A stretch of DNA of 45,226 bases from Bacteroidota bacterium (GCA_020049295.1 JAIFLC010000103.1:1-45226), one strand, 5' to 3'. Shown: positions 1-11,029, numbered from the stretch's first letter. Made by a program: numbers and translations. The notes: generated by a model from the letters alone, not told the origin.

Positions 1-342
1 CGATCTTTTTTGCTCGAATGTCTAAATTAGGGACAATGACCACATAATTTTACACTTTTTACAAACAAAGGAATAATAAAAACAATTGATAGAAAATTGA
101 AATATCATACTGATAGCCCACTTTGTTTTGCAGGCGATATTATTGCAAGAGATATTGAATTACCAATAGCTGAAGAAGGTGATTACCTTGTAATATACGA
201 TACTGGTGGATATACATTCGGTATGTGGTCAAAATATGTAAGCCGGATGTTTCCGAAAACAATTCTCAAAACAGGTAATACCTTTGAAATAATAAGAAAT
301 AGGGAAAAGCCGGAAGATATTTATTCGTTCTGGTCGGGTTAA
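1..342 (+). pseudogene. C-terminal remnant of an Orn/DAP/Arg-type PLP-dependent decarboxylase
   Basis: Translation contains SPLCFAGDIIARDIELP..EEGDYLVIYDTGGYTFGMWSKYVSR, the family C-terminal signature. Same-frame stops TAG (28-30) and TGA (37-39) lie just upstream, and the reported start is a TTG. A full-length family member is about 400 aa. Confidence 0.65.
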
Positions 343-472
343 CGGAATTAATTTTGTGTTTGTAAACTTAATAATCACTTTTAATTAGTCTTTAAAAAAC
401 CTAATAAGAATAATGCTTTGGAATAATTAATAAAATTTAAAATCGAAATCTATTAACTAAATAATAACAGAA

Positions 473-946
473 ATGAAAACAATTGGACTATTAATTATTG
501 CAGGATTAGTTACTATATCATGTAATCAAAATCCTAAAAACATCGATGATTCCAAACAGGAAAATTCGGTAGCTGTTAATTCAGTTCCCGATAGAGATGG
601 TGTATTTATCCATATAACTGAAAGTTATAATGATCCTCATCGCGTATTAATGCCTATGAAAATGGCAACAATGATGGCAAAAGACCAGGATGTAATTATC
701 TATTTAGACATTCATGCTGTTGAACTATTAGTAAAAAGCGCAAAAGATATGCAATTTGCTGATTTTGAATCGTTCCAAACATACTTAAAACAACTGATTG
801 ACATGAAGGTTGGAATATATGCCTGTCCTACTTGTTTGAAAGTTGCCGGTTTTAATCCAGAAGATTTATTGGAAGGTGTTCAGGTTGCTCAAAAGGATAA
901 GTTTTTTGGGTTTACAAAAGGGCGAATAATAACATTAGATTACTAA
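473..946 (+). CDS. DsrE/DsrF-like family lipoprotein
   Basis: 157 aa; signal plus lipobox (LVTISC); DsrE-like core DGVFIHIT...A..MA..DQDVIIYLDIHAVELL and a YACPTCLK motif. Confidence 0.75.
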   Translation: MKTIGLLIIAGLVTISCNQNPKNIDDSKQENSVAVNSVPDRDGVFIHITESYNDPHRVLMPMKMATMMAKDQDVIIYLDIHAVELLVKSAKDMQFADFESFQTYLKQLIDMKVGIYACPTCLKVAGFNPEDLLEGVQVAQKDKFFGFTKGRIITLDY

Positions 947-1091
947 CGAGTCCTATAAATCAACATTCAATCACAAAACTGTGATGTATTTATTCGCACA
1001 ATCAAGTTTAAAAAAATATTTAATTTTTTAAACAAACCTTTTTTTCAATTGTTTCATTAGTTGATATTAATAACTAACAAACATTTGAACT

Positions 1092-1298
1092 ATGAAAAAG
1101 AATATGGGAACTGTGGATAAAGCAATCCGCATTATTGTAGCATTAATTATCGGAATTTTGTTCTTTACTAAAGTAATTACAGGCACTCTGGGTATTGTAT
1201 TATTAGTGCTGGCAGTTGTATTTTTAATTACCAGCTTAGTAAGTTTCTGTCCACTATACACACTTGTAGGTTGCAATACCTGTAAGGTAAAAAAATAA
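1092..1298 (+). CDS. DUF2892 (YgaP-like transmembrane) protein
   Basis: 68 aa; N-terminal MGTVDKAIRIIVALIIG, two TM segments, CPLYTLVGCNTC tail. Confidence 0.8.
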   Translation: MKKNMGTVDKAIRIIVALIIGILFFTKVITGTLGIVLLVLAVVFLITSLVSFCPLYTLVGCNTCKVKK

Positions 1299-1320
1299 AA
1301 TATTATTTTTTTGCAACAAA

Positions 1321-1350
1321 AAACCCCTTGAAACTAATTTCAAGGGGTTT
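1321..1350. terminator. Bidirectional intrinsic terminator between convergent genes
   Basis: aaaccccttgaaa-ctaa-tttcaaggggttt: perfect 13-bp stem, 4-nt loop, A-tract upstream and T-tract downstream; lies between a + gene ending at 1298 and a - gene ending at 1369. Confidence 0.9.
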
Positions 1351-1368
1351 TCTTTATTGATTCAAGTA

Positions 1369-3801
1369 TTAAAAACCTTCAACATTTTCATCCATATCTT
1401 CCTGCTGAACATTGTTATTTGTTTTCTTACGATCGGGTTTGTAATTATTTATACGCCATGTAAGAGATAAACTTATCATTGGAGAATAAGGTTCGAAACT
1501 ACTGTACGAATAAAAATTATCGCTTTCGGATGTAAATGAATGACCTGCTGTATTAAAAATATCACGTGCCTGCAAAGTAAGTGATAACTTATTTTTAAAG
1601 AAATCCTGCTTATAAGCAAGTGTTGTTACAATAAACCCTTCGCGCTCACCTTGTGCTGAAACCGATGGACTATTATACATATTATTGATTTGTAAACGTG
1701 CTGATTTACCTATTTTAAATGTTCCGTTAATCCTGGTATTCCAATTGAAACTTTCTTCAGAAAAATCTTTTCCATAAAGTTTTCCTTCAACATTATAGAA
1801 ATATAGATTTCCCATTAAATCGAGTCTCCACCATTTAAATAAATCAAGTCCAAACATAAGTTCTGTACCAAGTGAATTGTCGAATCCAACATTTTCGGAA
1901 GTTTGTAAAATCACATTATCGGCACCTTCCCATGATTTTTTTACACGTTCGATCTTATTATTTGTTTTGCGATCGTAAATATCAATCGAGAATGTGTTCT
2001 TTCCAATTAAAACCTGATAGCTCAATTCGTATGAATCGATATATTCATTTTTAAGTGCTGGATTACCTTGTTGCACGTTATATGCATCACGCCAAGTTAA
2101 AAAAGGTTCTAAATCCCAACCACGAGGACGCTGAATTCGTCTCGTATAACTTATCATTACCTGTTGTTCCTTTGGTAACTGATACGATAAGTGTAGTGTT
2201 GGAAAAAAGTCCCATTGATCCAATTTAAAATCCTGATTTTCACCTAAAAGTTCAATTACACGGTACGTATATTCGCCACGTAAACCAGCCTGATATCCAA
2301 AGTTTCCAATGGAACCCGAATACATGGTATATAATGAATGAATATCATCGATATTACCAACATTGTGGGTAAGTGTATCAACTAAATTATAAATAGTCGA
2401 GATTGTATCATAGCTGTATACCTTATTTAAGTCATCGCTATTACTCATACGGAGCTGGTAACCAGCCTCAAACTTATCTTTTTCGCGCAAAGGTAAAGTA
2501 TAATCCAATTTAGTTCTGTAGCTTCTACCTGGTCCTGTTTCTACATTTTTTTGTCCGAATGTAATAAGATCATTAATATCAATTAATTGATTACTTGATG
2601 TTTCGTCAAAATCTCTGTAGTCGGTATTAAACTGAAAAACTAACTCATGACCTTTTTTAGCAAACTTGCGGGTATAATCAAGATTTAATGAATAAAAATC
2701 GCCTCCTCGATCGGATGAACTTGAACTTGAATATGAGTTATTGTAAGTTGATGGATTATTACTTACGTTAAAGTCAGATGTTGAAGAGTTGATCATACTT
2801 CGGTTGCCATATCGAGCTCCAATACTTATGGAATTCATTGCATTTATAGTAAAATCAAAACCTCCACGAATTCCATAAGACAATCCCCCTCTGTTAAACA
2901 TTCCATCAGAATAAACCCGTGTAGAAGTATCATTTCTTGTTGTAATGTTCTCATTAATCGATTGGCCATACATCATTCGGTTATTAATATCGCCACCGAT
3001 ATAGAAATTAAATCGTTCTTTTCGTAAACTAAGTAAAAAATCACCTCCATATTGATCGAAAGTACCGCCCGATAAATTTAATAATCCGGTAACTCCTTGT
3101 AATTGATTCTTTTTAGTAATAATATTAATAATACCCGAAGATCCATCGGGATCAAATTTTGCTGAAGGATTGGTAATAATTTCGATGTTTTGAATTGCAC
3201 TAGCAGGAATTTGACTCAATGCTTCGCTTGGTTCAAGAACAGTGGGTTTACCATCAATTAATACAGTAAAGCTTGTGCTTCCTCGCAATGCAACACTACC
3301 GGTAATGTCAACTGTGATAGAAGGAACACTTTCTAACAACTGTGCAGCAGTTCCCGATGCAGAAGTATGTTGCTGACTTACATTAATAACTTTTTTATCA
3401 ATTTTATACGATACTGTTGGCCTGTCAGAAATAATAACAGCTTCGTCAATACTTTCTGATGCAGATTTAAGATTTATCTGTCCAACATCAACAAAATTAA
3501 TCTTATCGGTAATTTCAAATTCGGGTAATACTTTTGTTTTATATCCAATAAATGTTACTTCGATGCTATATTTTCCATAATCGAGACCAACAATTCTGAA
3601 AAATCCTGTTTGATCAGAAATTGTTCCATCTAATTTATTTGTTGTTTTATTTTTTATTGCAATTGTTGCATACTCTAATGGAACCTTAGAGTCAACATCA
3701 AATACAAAACCTTTCACTCCACCTTTTCTAATTTCTCCTTCGTTTCCCAGTAACAGTAAAGAAAAAACCATTGCTAATCCAACTAAAAAAATCTTTTTCA
3801 T
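1369..3801 (-). CDS. TonB-dependent receptor / outer-membrane beta-barrel protein with CarboxypepD_reg-like N-terminus
   Basis: 810 aa; signal peptide, GFVFDVDSKVPLEYATIAIKN carboxypeptidase-regulatory-like domain, plug (LLESVPSITVDITGSVALRGSTSFTVLIDGKP), long beta-barrel region. Confidence 0.9.
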   Translation of the reverse strand: MKKIFLVGLAMVFSLLLLGNEGEIRKGGVKGFVFDVDSKVPLEYATIAIKNKTTNKLDGTISDQTGFFRIVGLDYGKYSIEVTFIGYKTKVLPEFEITDKINFVDVGQINLKSASESIDEAVIISDRPTVSYKIDKKVINVSQQHTSASGTAAQLLESVPSITVDITGSVALRGSTSFTVLIDGKPTVLEPSEALSQIPASAIQNIEIITNPSAKFDPDGSSGIINIITKKNQLQGVTGLLNLSGGTFDQYGGDFLLSLRKERFNFYIGGDINNRMMYGQSINENITTRNDTSTRVYSDGMFNRGGLSYGIRGGFDFTINAMNSISIGARYGNRSMINSSTSDFNVSNNPSTYNNSYSSSSSSDRGGDFYSLNLDYTRKFAKKGHELVFQFNTDYRDFDETSSNQLIDINDLITFGQKNVETGPGRSYRTKLDYTLPLREKDKFEAGYQLRMSNSDDLNKVYSYDTISTIYNLVDTLTHNVGNIDDIHSLYTMYSGSIGNFGYQAGLRGEYTYRVIELLGENQDFKLDQWDFFPTLHLSYQLPKEQQVMISYTRRIQRPRGWDLEPFLTWRDAYNVQQGNPALKNEYIDSYELSYQVLIGKNTFSIDIYDRKTNNKIERVKKSWEGADNVILQTSENVGFDNSLGTELMFGLDLFKWWRLDLMGNLYFYNVEGKLYGKDFSEESFNWNTRINGTFKIGKSARLQINNMYNSPSVSAQGEREGFIVTTLAYKQDFFKNKLSLTLQARDIFNTAGHSFTSESDNFYSYSSFEPYSPMISLSLTWRINNYKPDRKKTNNNVQQEDMDENVEGF

Positions 3802-4117
3802 TTTATACCTAATTATTATTTATTTCAATTTTACGTTTGCTTTTGACAATTATAAATGATAATTGTTTAACTAACTTTCAAAATTTATTGGTTTGACACC
3901 ATTATATAAAAAATATTACATCCACTTGAAATATAAATTCTTTAATAATTTACATCCTATCTGATCTACTAAAAACAGATTTTCAACTCATTTATTTTCA
4001 ACATTTTATTATTGTTGAGTTTTACATTTTCATAAAAAAACTGAATAAAAAATAAATACCATTATTGATATCACTCTAAACGTTATTTTTAACTTGATTT
4101 AAATAGGTTTTAATTTT

Positions 4118-4125
4118 TATATTTG
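4118..4125 (+). promoter_or_regulatory. Bacteroidota-type -7 element (TATATTTG)
   Basis: Matches TAnnTTTG; a TTG lies 21 nt upstream (4094-4096); about 60 nt before the ATG at 4186. Confidence 0.45.
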
Positions 4126-4185
4126 TTTGTATAAAAGCGTATTTTAAGATATTGCACATACTGCCTAAACTTAAATTTAAATATC

Positions 4186-6369
4186 ATGTTACTTAAAAAT
4201 TTAACAAAAACAATATCTGTACTCCCTTTCTTACTGATTTCAACTCAATTTGTAAAGGCACAACAACACGATTTATCCAATGCTATTCCTTATGCTCAAG
4301 ATCGTTCATTTTCTTTAAGCACTGAAGATCATAGCATTTTAATATTTGACATTAATATTAAAACCAGACAAGGAAATGGGTATTATCTTTTTGTTCCACC
4401 AAAAGATTCAATTTCTGATTTCACATTTGAAATACCATCACCCACATTATTGTTGAAAAAGAGTGTAATTACAAGTTTAACCAATGATGAAATAAAACAA
4501 TTTGATGATATATTAAACGTAGATTTAAAATCACTGAGAAAACAACTTAATACTCAAAACCAAATCGATAATGAGTTTTTAAATTCATATTTTGGGTATT
4601 ACGGTTTACGCGAAAAAAATGTATTTCAAGTCGGTACAAGTTGTTTTATTGGTACAATTGATGATTTAAAAAAAGGAAACTATAGTGTTATCGGAATTAA
4701 TACATATGATAACGAGGTGATTTACTACCTTGCATTTTATGAGAAAAAATTGCTTCAGAAAGTTCATCTCTCGAATGGTTATTCAATTGGCAATTTTACA
4801 AAAAACTATGATTCATATTCAATAGCTGCATCCGATCAGGATGAACAAACCTATTTGTATGAAACATATAGCAAAGGCAATTGTACAAAAGCAACAATAA
4901 GTTCAAAAAAAGATGACTTTTATATCGAATATGATCATGGAGGTTATGATCTTTCGTACCTTTTCCCCGATTCAAGGCAAACCAATTTTAAAGTTTATGA
5001 AAAACCGGGAGACATTTTTATTTATAAAGACAACTACGAAAATTACAGGTATTATAGCCGTTACGGTAGATCTGTTGTTCCGATACAATTTTTAGGAGAT
5101 CCAAGTGAAAAACCTATGACTTTAAATTTTGGGAAATTTAATGATCCAAATGGTGAATCTGTAACTATAGGAGAATATAAACCGGAAATTGTTGCTCAAA
5201 AATATGTGGAGTTTGATACAAAAAGAAATATTAAAATACATATAGCCCAATTTAATAATGAACAAGGGATTATTTTAAATTATCCTGTAATAATTAATAG
5301 ATATGTTGTAATGGCTCAAATTACTGATGGTGGGTGGATAAATCGTCATATAAATATTTCGGATAAGTTTAACTTTCTAATGGGTAATAATCCTGTTTTT
5401 GGTAATGCATTTTTAAGCACAAAGCTTCATAAAGCAGTTTGGAATCAAAATGAAGATAGTGTTACTATGTTATTAAATCAAGGTGTATTTGTAAATATTG
5501 TGAATTGCGATTTGCAAACTCCACTACATTTAGCTTCTTTTAAGAATAATCATTTCATAATAAGACATTTAGTAGATTCGGGAGCTAAAGTATATTTTCC
5601 TGATCATTATGGAAATACTCCTTTACATATTGCAGCTGCTTTTGGCGATAATGAAACAATTAACTTTTTATTTGATGCTGGAAAATCGGAAGAAGATGAG
5701 TTTGGAATAAAGGGAATTAACATTTCAAACAAATCAATGGAAACCCCTTTAGATTTGGCTATTTTAAATAATAATTTATTAACTGTTCAAGCTTTACTTG
5801 ATCTTGGTGCATATACTGGGGGGTGGAATCAATACGGTCAAAGTCCATTAAAAATAGCAACATACAAGTTGAACAATTCTAGCGATATTTTTGATAAAAC
5901 TAAATCATTTGAAATTGTAAAAGCATTAGTTAATGCGACAAAATGGTACAAACCTAATTCGGTTTCAGTTCCAACAATTTCAGAAAATGATAGTTTAGAA
6001 AATGTATTTGTGCGTGATTTGAAATTTTTTGAATCATCAGAAGATATTACTCCTTATAATAAACGAGAATATAAAAAAATGTTTGCATCAACAAAAACTC
6101 GTTTTATTAATTCTGAAATAACAATAAATTACCCTTTACAAAATAGTAAAAAAACTTTTTCAATAAAAGCTATCTGGTATAATGCAAATGGAAAAGAAAT
6201 ATTTACTGATAACAAAATAACTTATGTTGATTCTACCTGGACATCATCATATCACACTATAACATACGGAAATAATAGATTTGGTGCTGTTTGGAAACCC
6301 GGACTTTATTATATTGATTTTATTTTAAACAATCAAAAAATTGCAAATGCTTATTTTGTTGTTTACTAA
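4186..6369 (+). CDS. Secreted ankyrin-repeat protein with uncharacterised N- and C-terminal domains
   Basis: 727 aa; signal peptide (..FLLISTQFVKAQQ); ankyrin units TPLHLASFKNNHFIIRHLVDSGAKV, TPLHIAAAFGDNETINFLFDAG, TPLDLAILNNNLLTVQALLDLGA. Confidence 0.8.
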   Translation: MLLKNLTKTISVLPFLLISTQFVKAQQHDLSNAIPYAQDRSFSLSTEDHSILIFDINIKTRQGNGYYLFVPPKDSISDFTFEIPSPTLLLKKSVITSLTNDEIKQFDDILNVDLKSLRKQLNTQNQIDNEFLNSYFGYYGLREKNVFQVGTSCFIGTIDDLKKGNYSVIGINTYDNEVIYYLAFYEKKLLQKVHLSNGYSIGNFTKNYDSYSIAASDQDEQTYLYETYSKGNCTKATISSKKDDFYIEYDHGGYDLSYLFPDSRQTNFKVYEKPGDIFIYKDNYENYRYYSRYGRSVVPIQFLGDPSEKPMTLNFGKFNDPNGESVTIGEYKPEIVAQKYVEFDTKRNIKIHIAQFNNEQGIILNYPVIINRYVVMAQITDGGWINRHINISDKFNFLMGNNPVFGNAFLSTKLHKAVWNQNEDSVTMLLNQGVFVNIVNCDLQTPLHLASFKNNHFIIRHLVDSGAKVYFPDHYGNTPLHIAAAFGDNETINFLFDAGKSEEDEFGIKGINISNKSMETPLDLAILNNNLLTVQALLDLGAYTGGWNQYGQSPLKIATYKLNNSSDIFDKTKSFEIVKALVNATKWYKPNSVSVPTISENDSLENVFVRDLKFFESSEDITPYNKREYKKMFASTKTRFINSEITINYPLQNSKKTFSIKAIWYNANGKEIFTDNKITYVDSTWTSSYHTITYGNNRFGAVWKPGLYYIDFILNNQKIANAYFVVY

Positions 6370-6378
6370 AATTTAATC

Positions 6379-8508
6379 CTAATTAATTTCTTTCATTGAT
6401 AGCTGAATTCGTTTTCTTGCTGCATCTACTTCTAGAACCTTAACTTTTACATGCTGATGTAATTTAACAATTTCGTTTGGATCTTTAACAAACCTATTTG
6501 CTAATTGAGAGATATGTACCAAACCATCTTGTTTTACACCAATATCGACAAAAGCGCCAAAATTTGTTATATTCGTTACTATACCGGGCAATTCCATTCC
6601 AACCTTAACATCTTCCATTTTCTTTATGCCTTCGGCAAACTCAAATACTTTAATACCCTGTCGGGGATCGCGTCCTGGTTTGGCTAATTCATTCAGAATA
6701 TCTTTAAGTGTTGGCAGACCAACTTCTTTGGTAATGTAATTTTCTATTTTAATCTGTTTTCGTAGATCTTCACTTTTTATCAGTTCCGTAATATTACATT
6801 TTAAGTCAGAAGCCATTTTTTCAACCACATGATAGCTTTCTGGGTGAACAGCACTATTATCTAATGGGTTTTGTGCATTGGCTATTCTTAAAAAACCGGC
6901 CGACTGCTGAAAAGCTTTATCGCCCATACGTTTAACTTTTTGCAGATCTTTTCTCGAATTAAAAGCGCCATTTTCTTTGCGATAATCAACAATATTTTGA
7001 GCTAACTGAGGCCCCAATCCAGAAATATAGGTAAGTAAATGTTTGCTGGCAGTATTTAAATTAACTCCGACGTTATTTACACAGCTTTCAACCACCTGAT
7101 CTAGCTTTCCTTTTAGTTTATTCTGATCCACATCGTGTTGATATTGTCCAACGCCTATTGATTTAGCATCGATTTTTACCAATTCGGCCAATGGATCCAT
7201 TAAGCGACGCCCAATAGAAACTGATCCACGAACAGTAACATCATATTCAGGAAACTCTTCGCGAGCAACAGGCGAAGCTGAATAAATGGATGCTCCATCT
7301 TCACTTACTACAAAAACCTTAACATCGCGTGAAAATTTAATGTGTTTTATTAGCGATTCTGTCTCACGACTCGCTGTTCCATTACCAATAGCAATGGCAT
7401 CAATTTTATAGGAATCAATCAGTGTATCAATTTTTTTAATCGATTTGGCTGTTTCGTTTTGTGGTTGATGTGGATATATTGTTTCGTTATGCAATAAATT
7501 ACCTTGTGCATCGAGACAAACAATTTTGCATCCTGTTCTATACCCAGGATCAATTGCCAACACACTTTTCTGACCAAGAGGTGGTGCAAGTAGAAGTTGG
7601 CGTAAGTTTTCAGCAAACACTCTAATTGCTTCTTCATCGGCCAATTCCTTTGCTGCATTTTTAAATTCTGTTTCCATTGAAGGAGAAAGTAGTCTTTTGT
7701 AACTATCTTTTACAGCTAAACGAACTTGTTCAGAAACATCATAAACACCACGGACAAATTGTTCTTCGAGAATTTCAATTGCTTTATCCGGATCAGGTTC
7801 AATTGATAGTTTTAAGTATCCTTCGTTTTCGCCTCGATACATTGCAAGCAAACGATGTGATGGACAACGTTTTAAAGGCTCTTCCCACTCAAAATAATCT
7901 CGGTATTTTATTCCCTCCTCATCTTTTCCTTTAGCGACATTTGATTGAATAGTGGCTTCGTGCTGAAACAATCGTCTAATACTATTGCGGGCTCGCTCGT
8001 TTTCATTAATCCATTCGGCAATAATATCGCGAGCTCCCTGCAAAGCATCATCTACAGTTGGTACTTCATTAGTAATAAATTGTTCTGCTTTAGCCAGTAT
8101 GTTTAATTCCTGTTGTTTAAAAATCAAACTGGCTAATGGTTCCAATCCTTTTTCTTTAGCTTTTGTAGCTCTGGTTTTCTTTTTGGGTTTATAAGGCAGG
8201 TAAATATCCTCCAGTTCGATTAAGGTATGCGCATTATCAATTTTAGATTTCAATTCGGGATTTAATAAGCCCTGTTCTTCAATTGTTTTAAGTATTGTAT
8301 CACGACGATTATCTATTTCCTTCAGTTTTGCAAGCTGATCTTTAATTACCTCAATCTGAACCTCATCCAAACTTCCTGTAGCTTCTTTCCTGTATCGACT
8401 AATAAATGGAATAGTAGCTCCTTCGTCAAGCAAATTGATGGTATTTTCGACCTGCCACTCTTTAACGGCGAGAATAGCCGCTATCTTCTTAATGTATATC
8501 TCGTTCAT
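6379..8508 (-). CDS. tex: Tex family RNA-binding transcription accessory protein
   Basis: 709 aa; GATIPFISRYRKEATGSLDEVQI, YqgF-like domain (LAIDPGYRTGCKIVCLD), HhH region, C-terminal S1 domain (GIVTNITNFGAFVDIGVKQDGLVHIS). Confidence 0.95.
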   Translation of the reverse strand: MNEIYIKKIAAILAVKEWQVENTINLLDEGATIPFISRYRKEATGSLDEVQIEVIKDQLAKLKEIDNRRDTILKTIEEQGLLNPELKSKIDNAHTLIELEDIYLPYKPKKKTRATKAKEKGLEPLASLIFKQQELNILAKAEQFITNEVPTVDDALQGARDIIAEWINENERARNSIRRLFQHEATIQSNVAKGKDEEGIKYRDYFEWEEPLKRCPSHRLLAMYRGENEGYLKLSIEPDPDKAIEILEEQFVRGVYDVSEQVRLAVKDSYKRLLSPSMETEFKNAAKELADEEAIRVFAENLRQLLLAPPLGQKSVLAIDPGYRTGCKIVCLDAQGNLLHNETIYPHQPQNETAKSIKKIDTLIDSYKIDAIAIGNGTASRETESLIKHIKFSRDVKVFVVSEDGASIYSASPVAREEFPEYDVTVRGSVSIGRRLMDPLAELVKIDAKSIGVGQYQHDVDQNKLKGKLDQVVESCVNNVGVNLNTASKHLLTYISGLGPQLAQNIVDYRKENGAFNSRKDLQKVKRMGDKAFQQSAGFLRIANAQNPLDNSAVHPESYHVVEKMASDLKCNITELIKSEDLRKQIKIENYITKEVGLPTLKDILNELAKPGRDPRQGIKVFEFAEGIKKMEDVKVGMELPGIVTNITNFGAFVDIGVKQDGLVHISQLANRFVKDPNEIVKLHQHVKVKVLEVDAARKRIQLSMKEIN

Positions 8509-8610
8509 TTTAAAACTATTCTTAAAGGGAAACTAAATTAGTTATTTAAACAAATCTCAATTGAAAAATAACATAGATTTTATAAACAAAAAATAAGGAT
8601 TTTATCAATC

Positions 8611-10920
8611 TCACCCTATTTCTTTGCTTTTTACCAGAAATGTATTAATCTTTTCCAACAATTCAGTTTTACTGATCGGTTTGGCAATGTAATCGTCGCA
8701 GCCTGCTGCACTAATTATTTTTTTATCATCAAGCATGGCATTTGCTGTTTGGGCAATAATAGGTAATAAAGGTTTTTCCTTTTTAATTAATCGTGTAGCC
8801 TCCAATCCATCCATGATAGGTAATTGAATATCCATTAGAACAATATCTATAGTATTATTTTCAAGACACATTTTTACAGCCACCTCGCCATCAATAGCAT
8901 GAAGTATCTTAGCTTTCGTACCATCAATAAATTTCACCAATAACTCAAATGATATTCTAGCGTCCTCAACAATAAGAATTGTAAAATTTTCCCAGTTATA
9001 ACTCAACGTTGTTTTTTTATCAGCAATACTGGTTTTAACTTCTTGCTTTGGCATTAAATAAGGTATAGCAAAATAGAAGGTTGATCCTTGACTTTTTTCT
9101 GATTCAACCCAAATTTTACCATGCAAACTATCAACGACTCCTTTTGAGATGGATAATCCCAACCCTGAACCTCCATATCTACGGGTTGAGGAGTCGTCAA
9201 TCTGGCGAAATCGTTCAAATATTATATCGCATTCAAACTGACTAAGGCCAATACCTGTATCTTTTACAAAAAAAACAATTTGGGGTTGTTCGATATAATA
9301 ACCAAAATCTATTGTTCCTTGTTGGGTAAATTTTAATGCATTGCTCAATAAATTATAAAGCACTTGTCTTATTCTGTTTCCATCACTATAAATAGCAAAG
9401 TTAGGTTCTTCAGAACCCTTAGAAACATTAATTTGAATTTGGTTTTTCTCCGTATTTTCTCTTTCGGATAAATATAAACTATACAATTCGTCCATTATTT
9501 CATTTACTCTGCAATTGGAGTAATGCAATCTGAGCTGATTTGCTTCTATCTTTGATAGATCAATAATGTCATTTATCAGATTTAGAAGTATATATCCACT
9601 TTTATTTACAATATTTAAAAACTTTAACCGGGTTTCTAATGGAGTTTCAGGATTTTCATATAACAATTTCGAGAACCCAATGATCCCATTCATAGGTGTG
9701 CGAAGCTCGTGCGACATATTTGCCAGAAAAGCAGATTTAAGTCGGTTTGCCTCTTCTGCCTTTTCAATAGCTTGCTGAAGTTTTTGATTCGTTAATTCAA
9801 GATTTTTATGATATTTTTCCTCATTTGCCATTTTCTTTCTTCTATATATCAAGTATCCCCATAGTATGATTATAATTGTAACCAACAAAACAACAATAAT
9901 ACCGAAGAATATAAACTGACTCTTGTTTTCTTTAATGAATGAAAAGGGGTCATTTAATATGCTTGATCCTGGGGGCAATTGATTTCTCTTAATTCCATGC
10001 TTCTTTAACTCCTTACAGTCAAAGAAATAATTTGTTGAGGAAATTATGGGTTTTATATTGCTAACGGATTCTCCTGAAAGAATTCTGGCACCAATTTTTG
10101 CAGCAGATTTACCATGTAAATAACCACCAACTGCACTACCACCAACAAAACCATAATCAGAATAGAAATCCCATGCACCATAAAAAGGAAGTTTTGAATT
10201 TCCCTTTATTTTAGTGATTGAATTCTCATATGAGAGATAATTATTTTTAGAGTCTTTAGTATAGATTGTAAAAAACACTACTGCATTTTTATCTAATTCA
10301 GATATAACATCGCTCATCTCATCAAAGCTAAGGTTTCGAAGAAATTCAATTTTTGAATTCTGAATATATGTATTCAGCTTTTCAGTAGCTTTTAGGAAAA
10401 TGATATTACCGGTTTGTGTATCATCAACAACAAAGTATATTTTTGAGTAATGTGGATGCAACTGTTCGATTAACTTTATATTCCCTTCATAGTCAACTTC
10501 TTCGAAAATGCCAGTTATTCCGTCTGAACATTCCTGATAATTATTAAGCCCACAAAATACAATCGGAACATTTTTAGACAAGCTATCTCTGTTTTGTTTT
10601 AAGAATTCAAAGGCAATATCATCAGTAACTATTAAAAGATCTAAACTCAGGTATTTATATTTTGATTTTAAAAAAGCGAGCAATTCTTTTTCGTAATCAA
10701 CATTAATAAACCGTTTACTATCTAAATATTCGATAAATATTTCGGCTGAAGGAAATTCTTTGTTTAGTTCATCAGTGATACCTTTTGTAATCTGATCTGT
10801 CCAGCTAAGCCCCTCATGATAAGAATTAATTATCAGGATGTTTTTATTCTTTTGGGCAAAAGAATAAAAAAATAAGCATTGAAATATCAGAATGATGATC
10901 AGGAGGAACTTTCTTATCAT
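8611..10920 (-). CDS. Hybrid sensor histidine kinase: periplasmic ABC-type substrate-binding-like sensor, TM, HisKA, HATPase_c, receiver
   Basis: 769 aa; [22 protein letters not shown] sensor; [24 protein letters not shown]-box; [14 protein letters not shown]-box; C-terminal receiver domain ([20 protein letters not shown]). Confidence 0.93.
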   Translation of the reverse strand: MIRKFLLIIILIFQCLFFYSFAQKNKNILIINSYHEGLSWTDQITKGITDELNKEFPSAEIFIEYLDSKRFINVDYEKELLAFLKSKYKYLSLDLLIVTDDIAFEFLKQNRDSLSKNVPIVFCGLNNYQECSDGITGIFEEVDYEGNIKLIEQLHPHYSKIYFVVDDTQTGNIIFLKATEKLNTYIQNSKIEFLRNLSFDEMSDVISELDKNAVVFFTIYTKDSKNNYLSYENSITKIKGNSKLPFYGAWDFYSDYGFVGGSAVGGYLHGKSAAKIGARILSGESVSNIKPIISSTNYFFDCKELKKHGIKRNQLPPGSSILNDPFSFIKENKSQFIFFGIIVVLLVTIIIILWGYLIYRRKKMANEEKYHKNLELTNQKLQQAIEKAEEANRLKSAFLANMSHELRTPMNGIIGFSKLLYENPETPLETRLKFLNIVNKSGYILLNLINDIIDLSKIEANQLRLHYSNCRVNEIMDELYSLYLSERENTEKNQIQINVSKGSEEPNFAIYSDGNRIRQVLYNLLSNALKFTQQGTIDFGYYIEQPQIVFFVKDTGIGLSQFECDIIFERFRQIDDSSTRRYGGSGLGLSISKGVVDSLHGKIWVESEKSQGSTFYFAIPYLMPKQEVKTSIADKKTTLSYNWENFTILIVEDARISFELLVKFIDGTKAKILHAIDGEVAVKMCLENNTIDIVLMDIQLPIMDGLEATRLIKKEKPLLPIIAQTANAMLDDKKIISAAGCDDYIAKPISKTELLEKINTFLVKSKEIG

Positions 10921-10984
10921 AAAATGAAAATAACTGTACCAAGATATGAAAAAACAGTTAAAACAAGAACATATTAAAATAAAA

Positions 10985-11004
10985 AAGCAACCCGAAGGCT
11001 GCTT
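10985..11004 (-). terminator. Intrinsic terminator of the rnf operon
   Basis: Minus strand AAGCAGCC-TTCG-GGTTGCTT followed by TTTTTTATTTT: 8-bp stem (one G-U) with a UUCG tetraloop and T-tract, just downstream of the rnfA stop. Confidence 0.88.
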
Positions 11005-11029
11005 TATGATATATTTTTAAAGCAAAGTA

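Noticed and set aside
37-39. In-frame TGA upstream of the decarboxylase remnant as a possible selenocysteine codon
   Set aside because: A TAG also lies in frame nine nt earlier and this family has no known Sec position; decay is simpler.
970-985. atcaca-aaac-tgtgat hairpin after the DsrE-like gene
   Set aside because: Only a 6-bp AT-rich stem with no T-tract; too weak to call a terminator or regulator site.
1067-1276. Minus-strand ORF overlapping the DUF2892 gene, and similar 60-90 aa shadow ORFs throughout
   Set aside because: Antisense or alternate-frame shadows of well-supported CDSs with no family resemblance or plausible start context.
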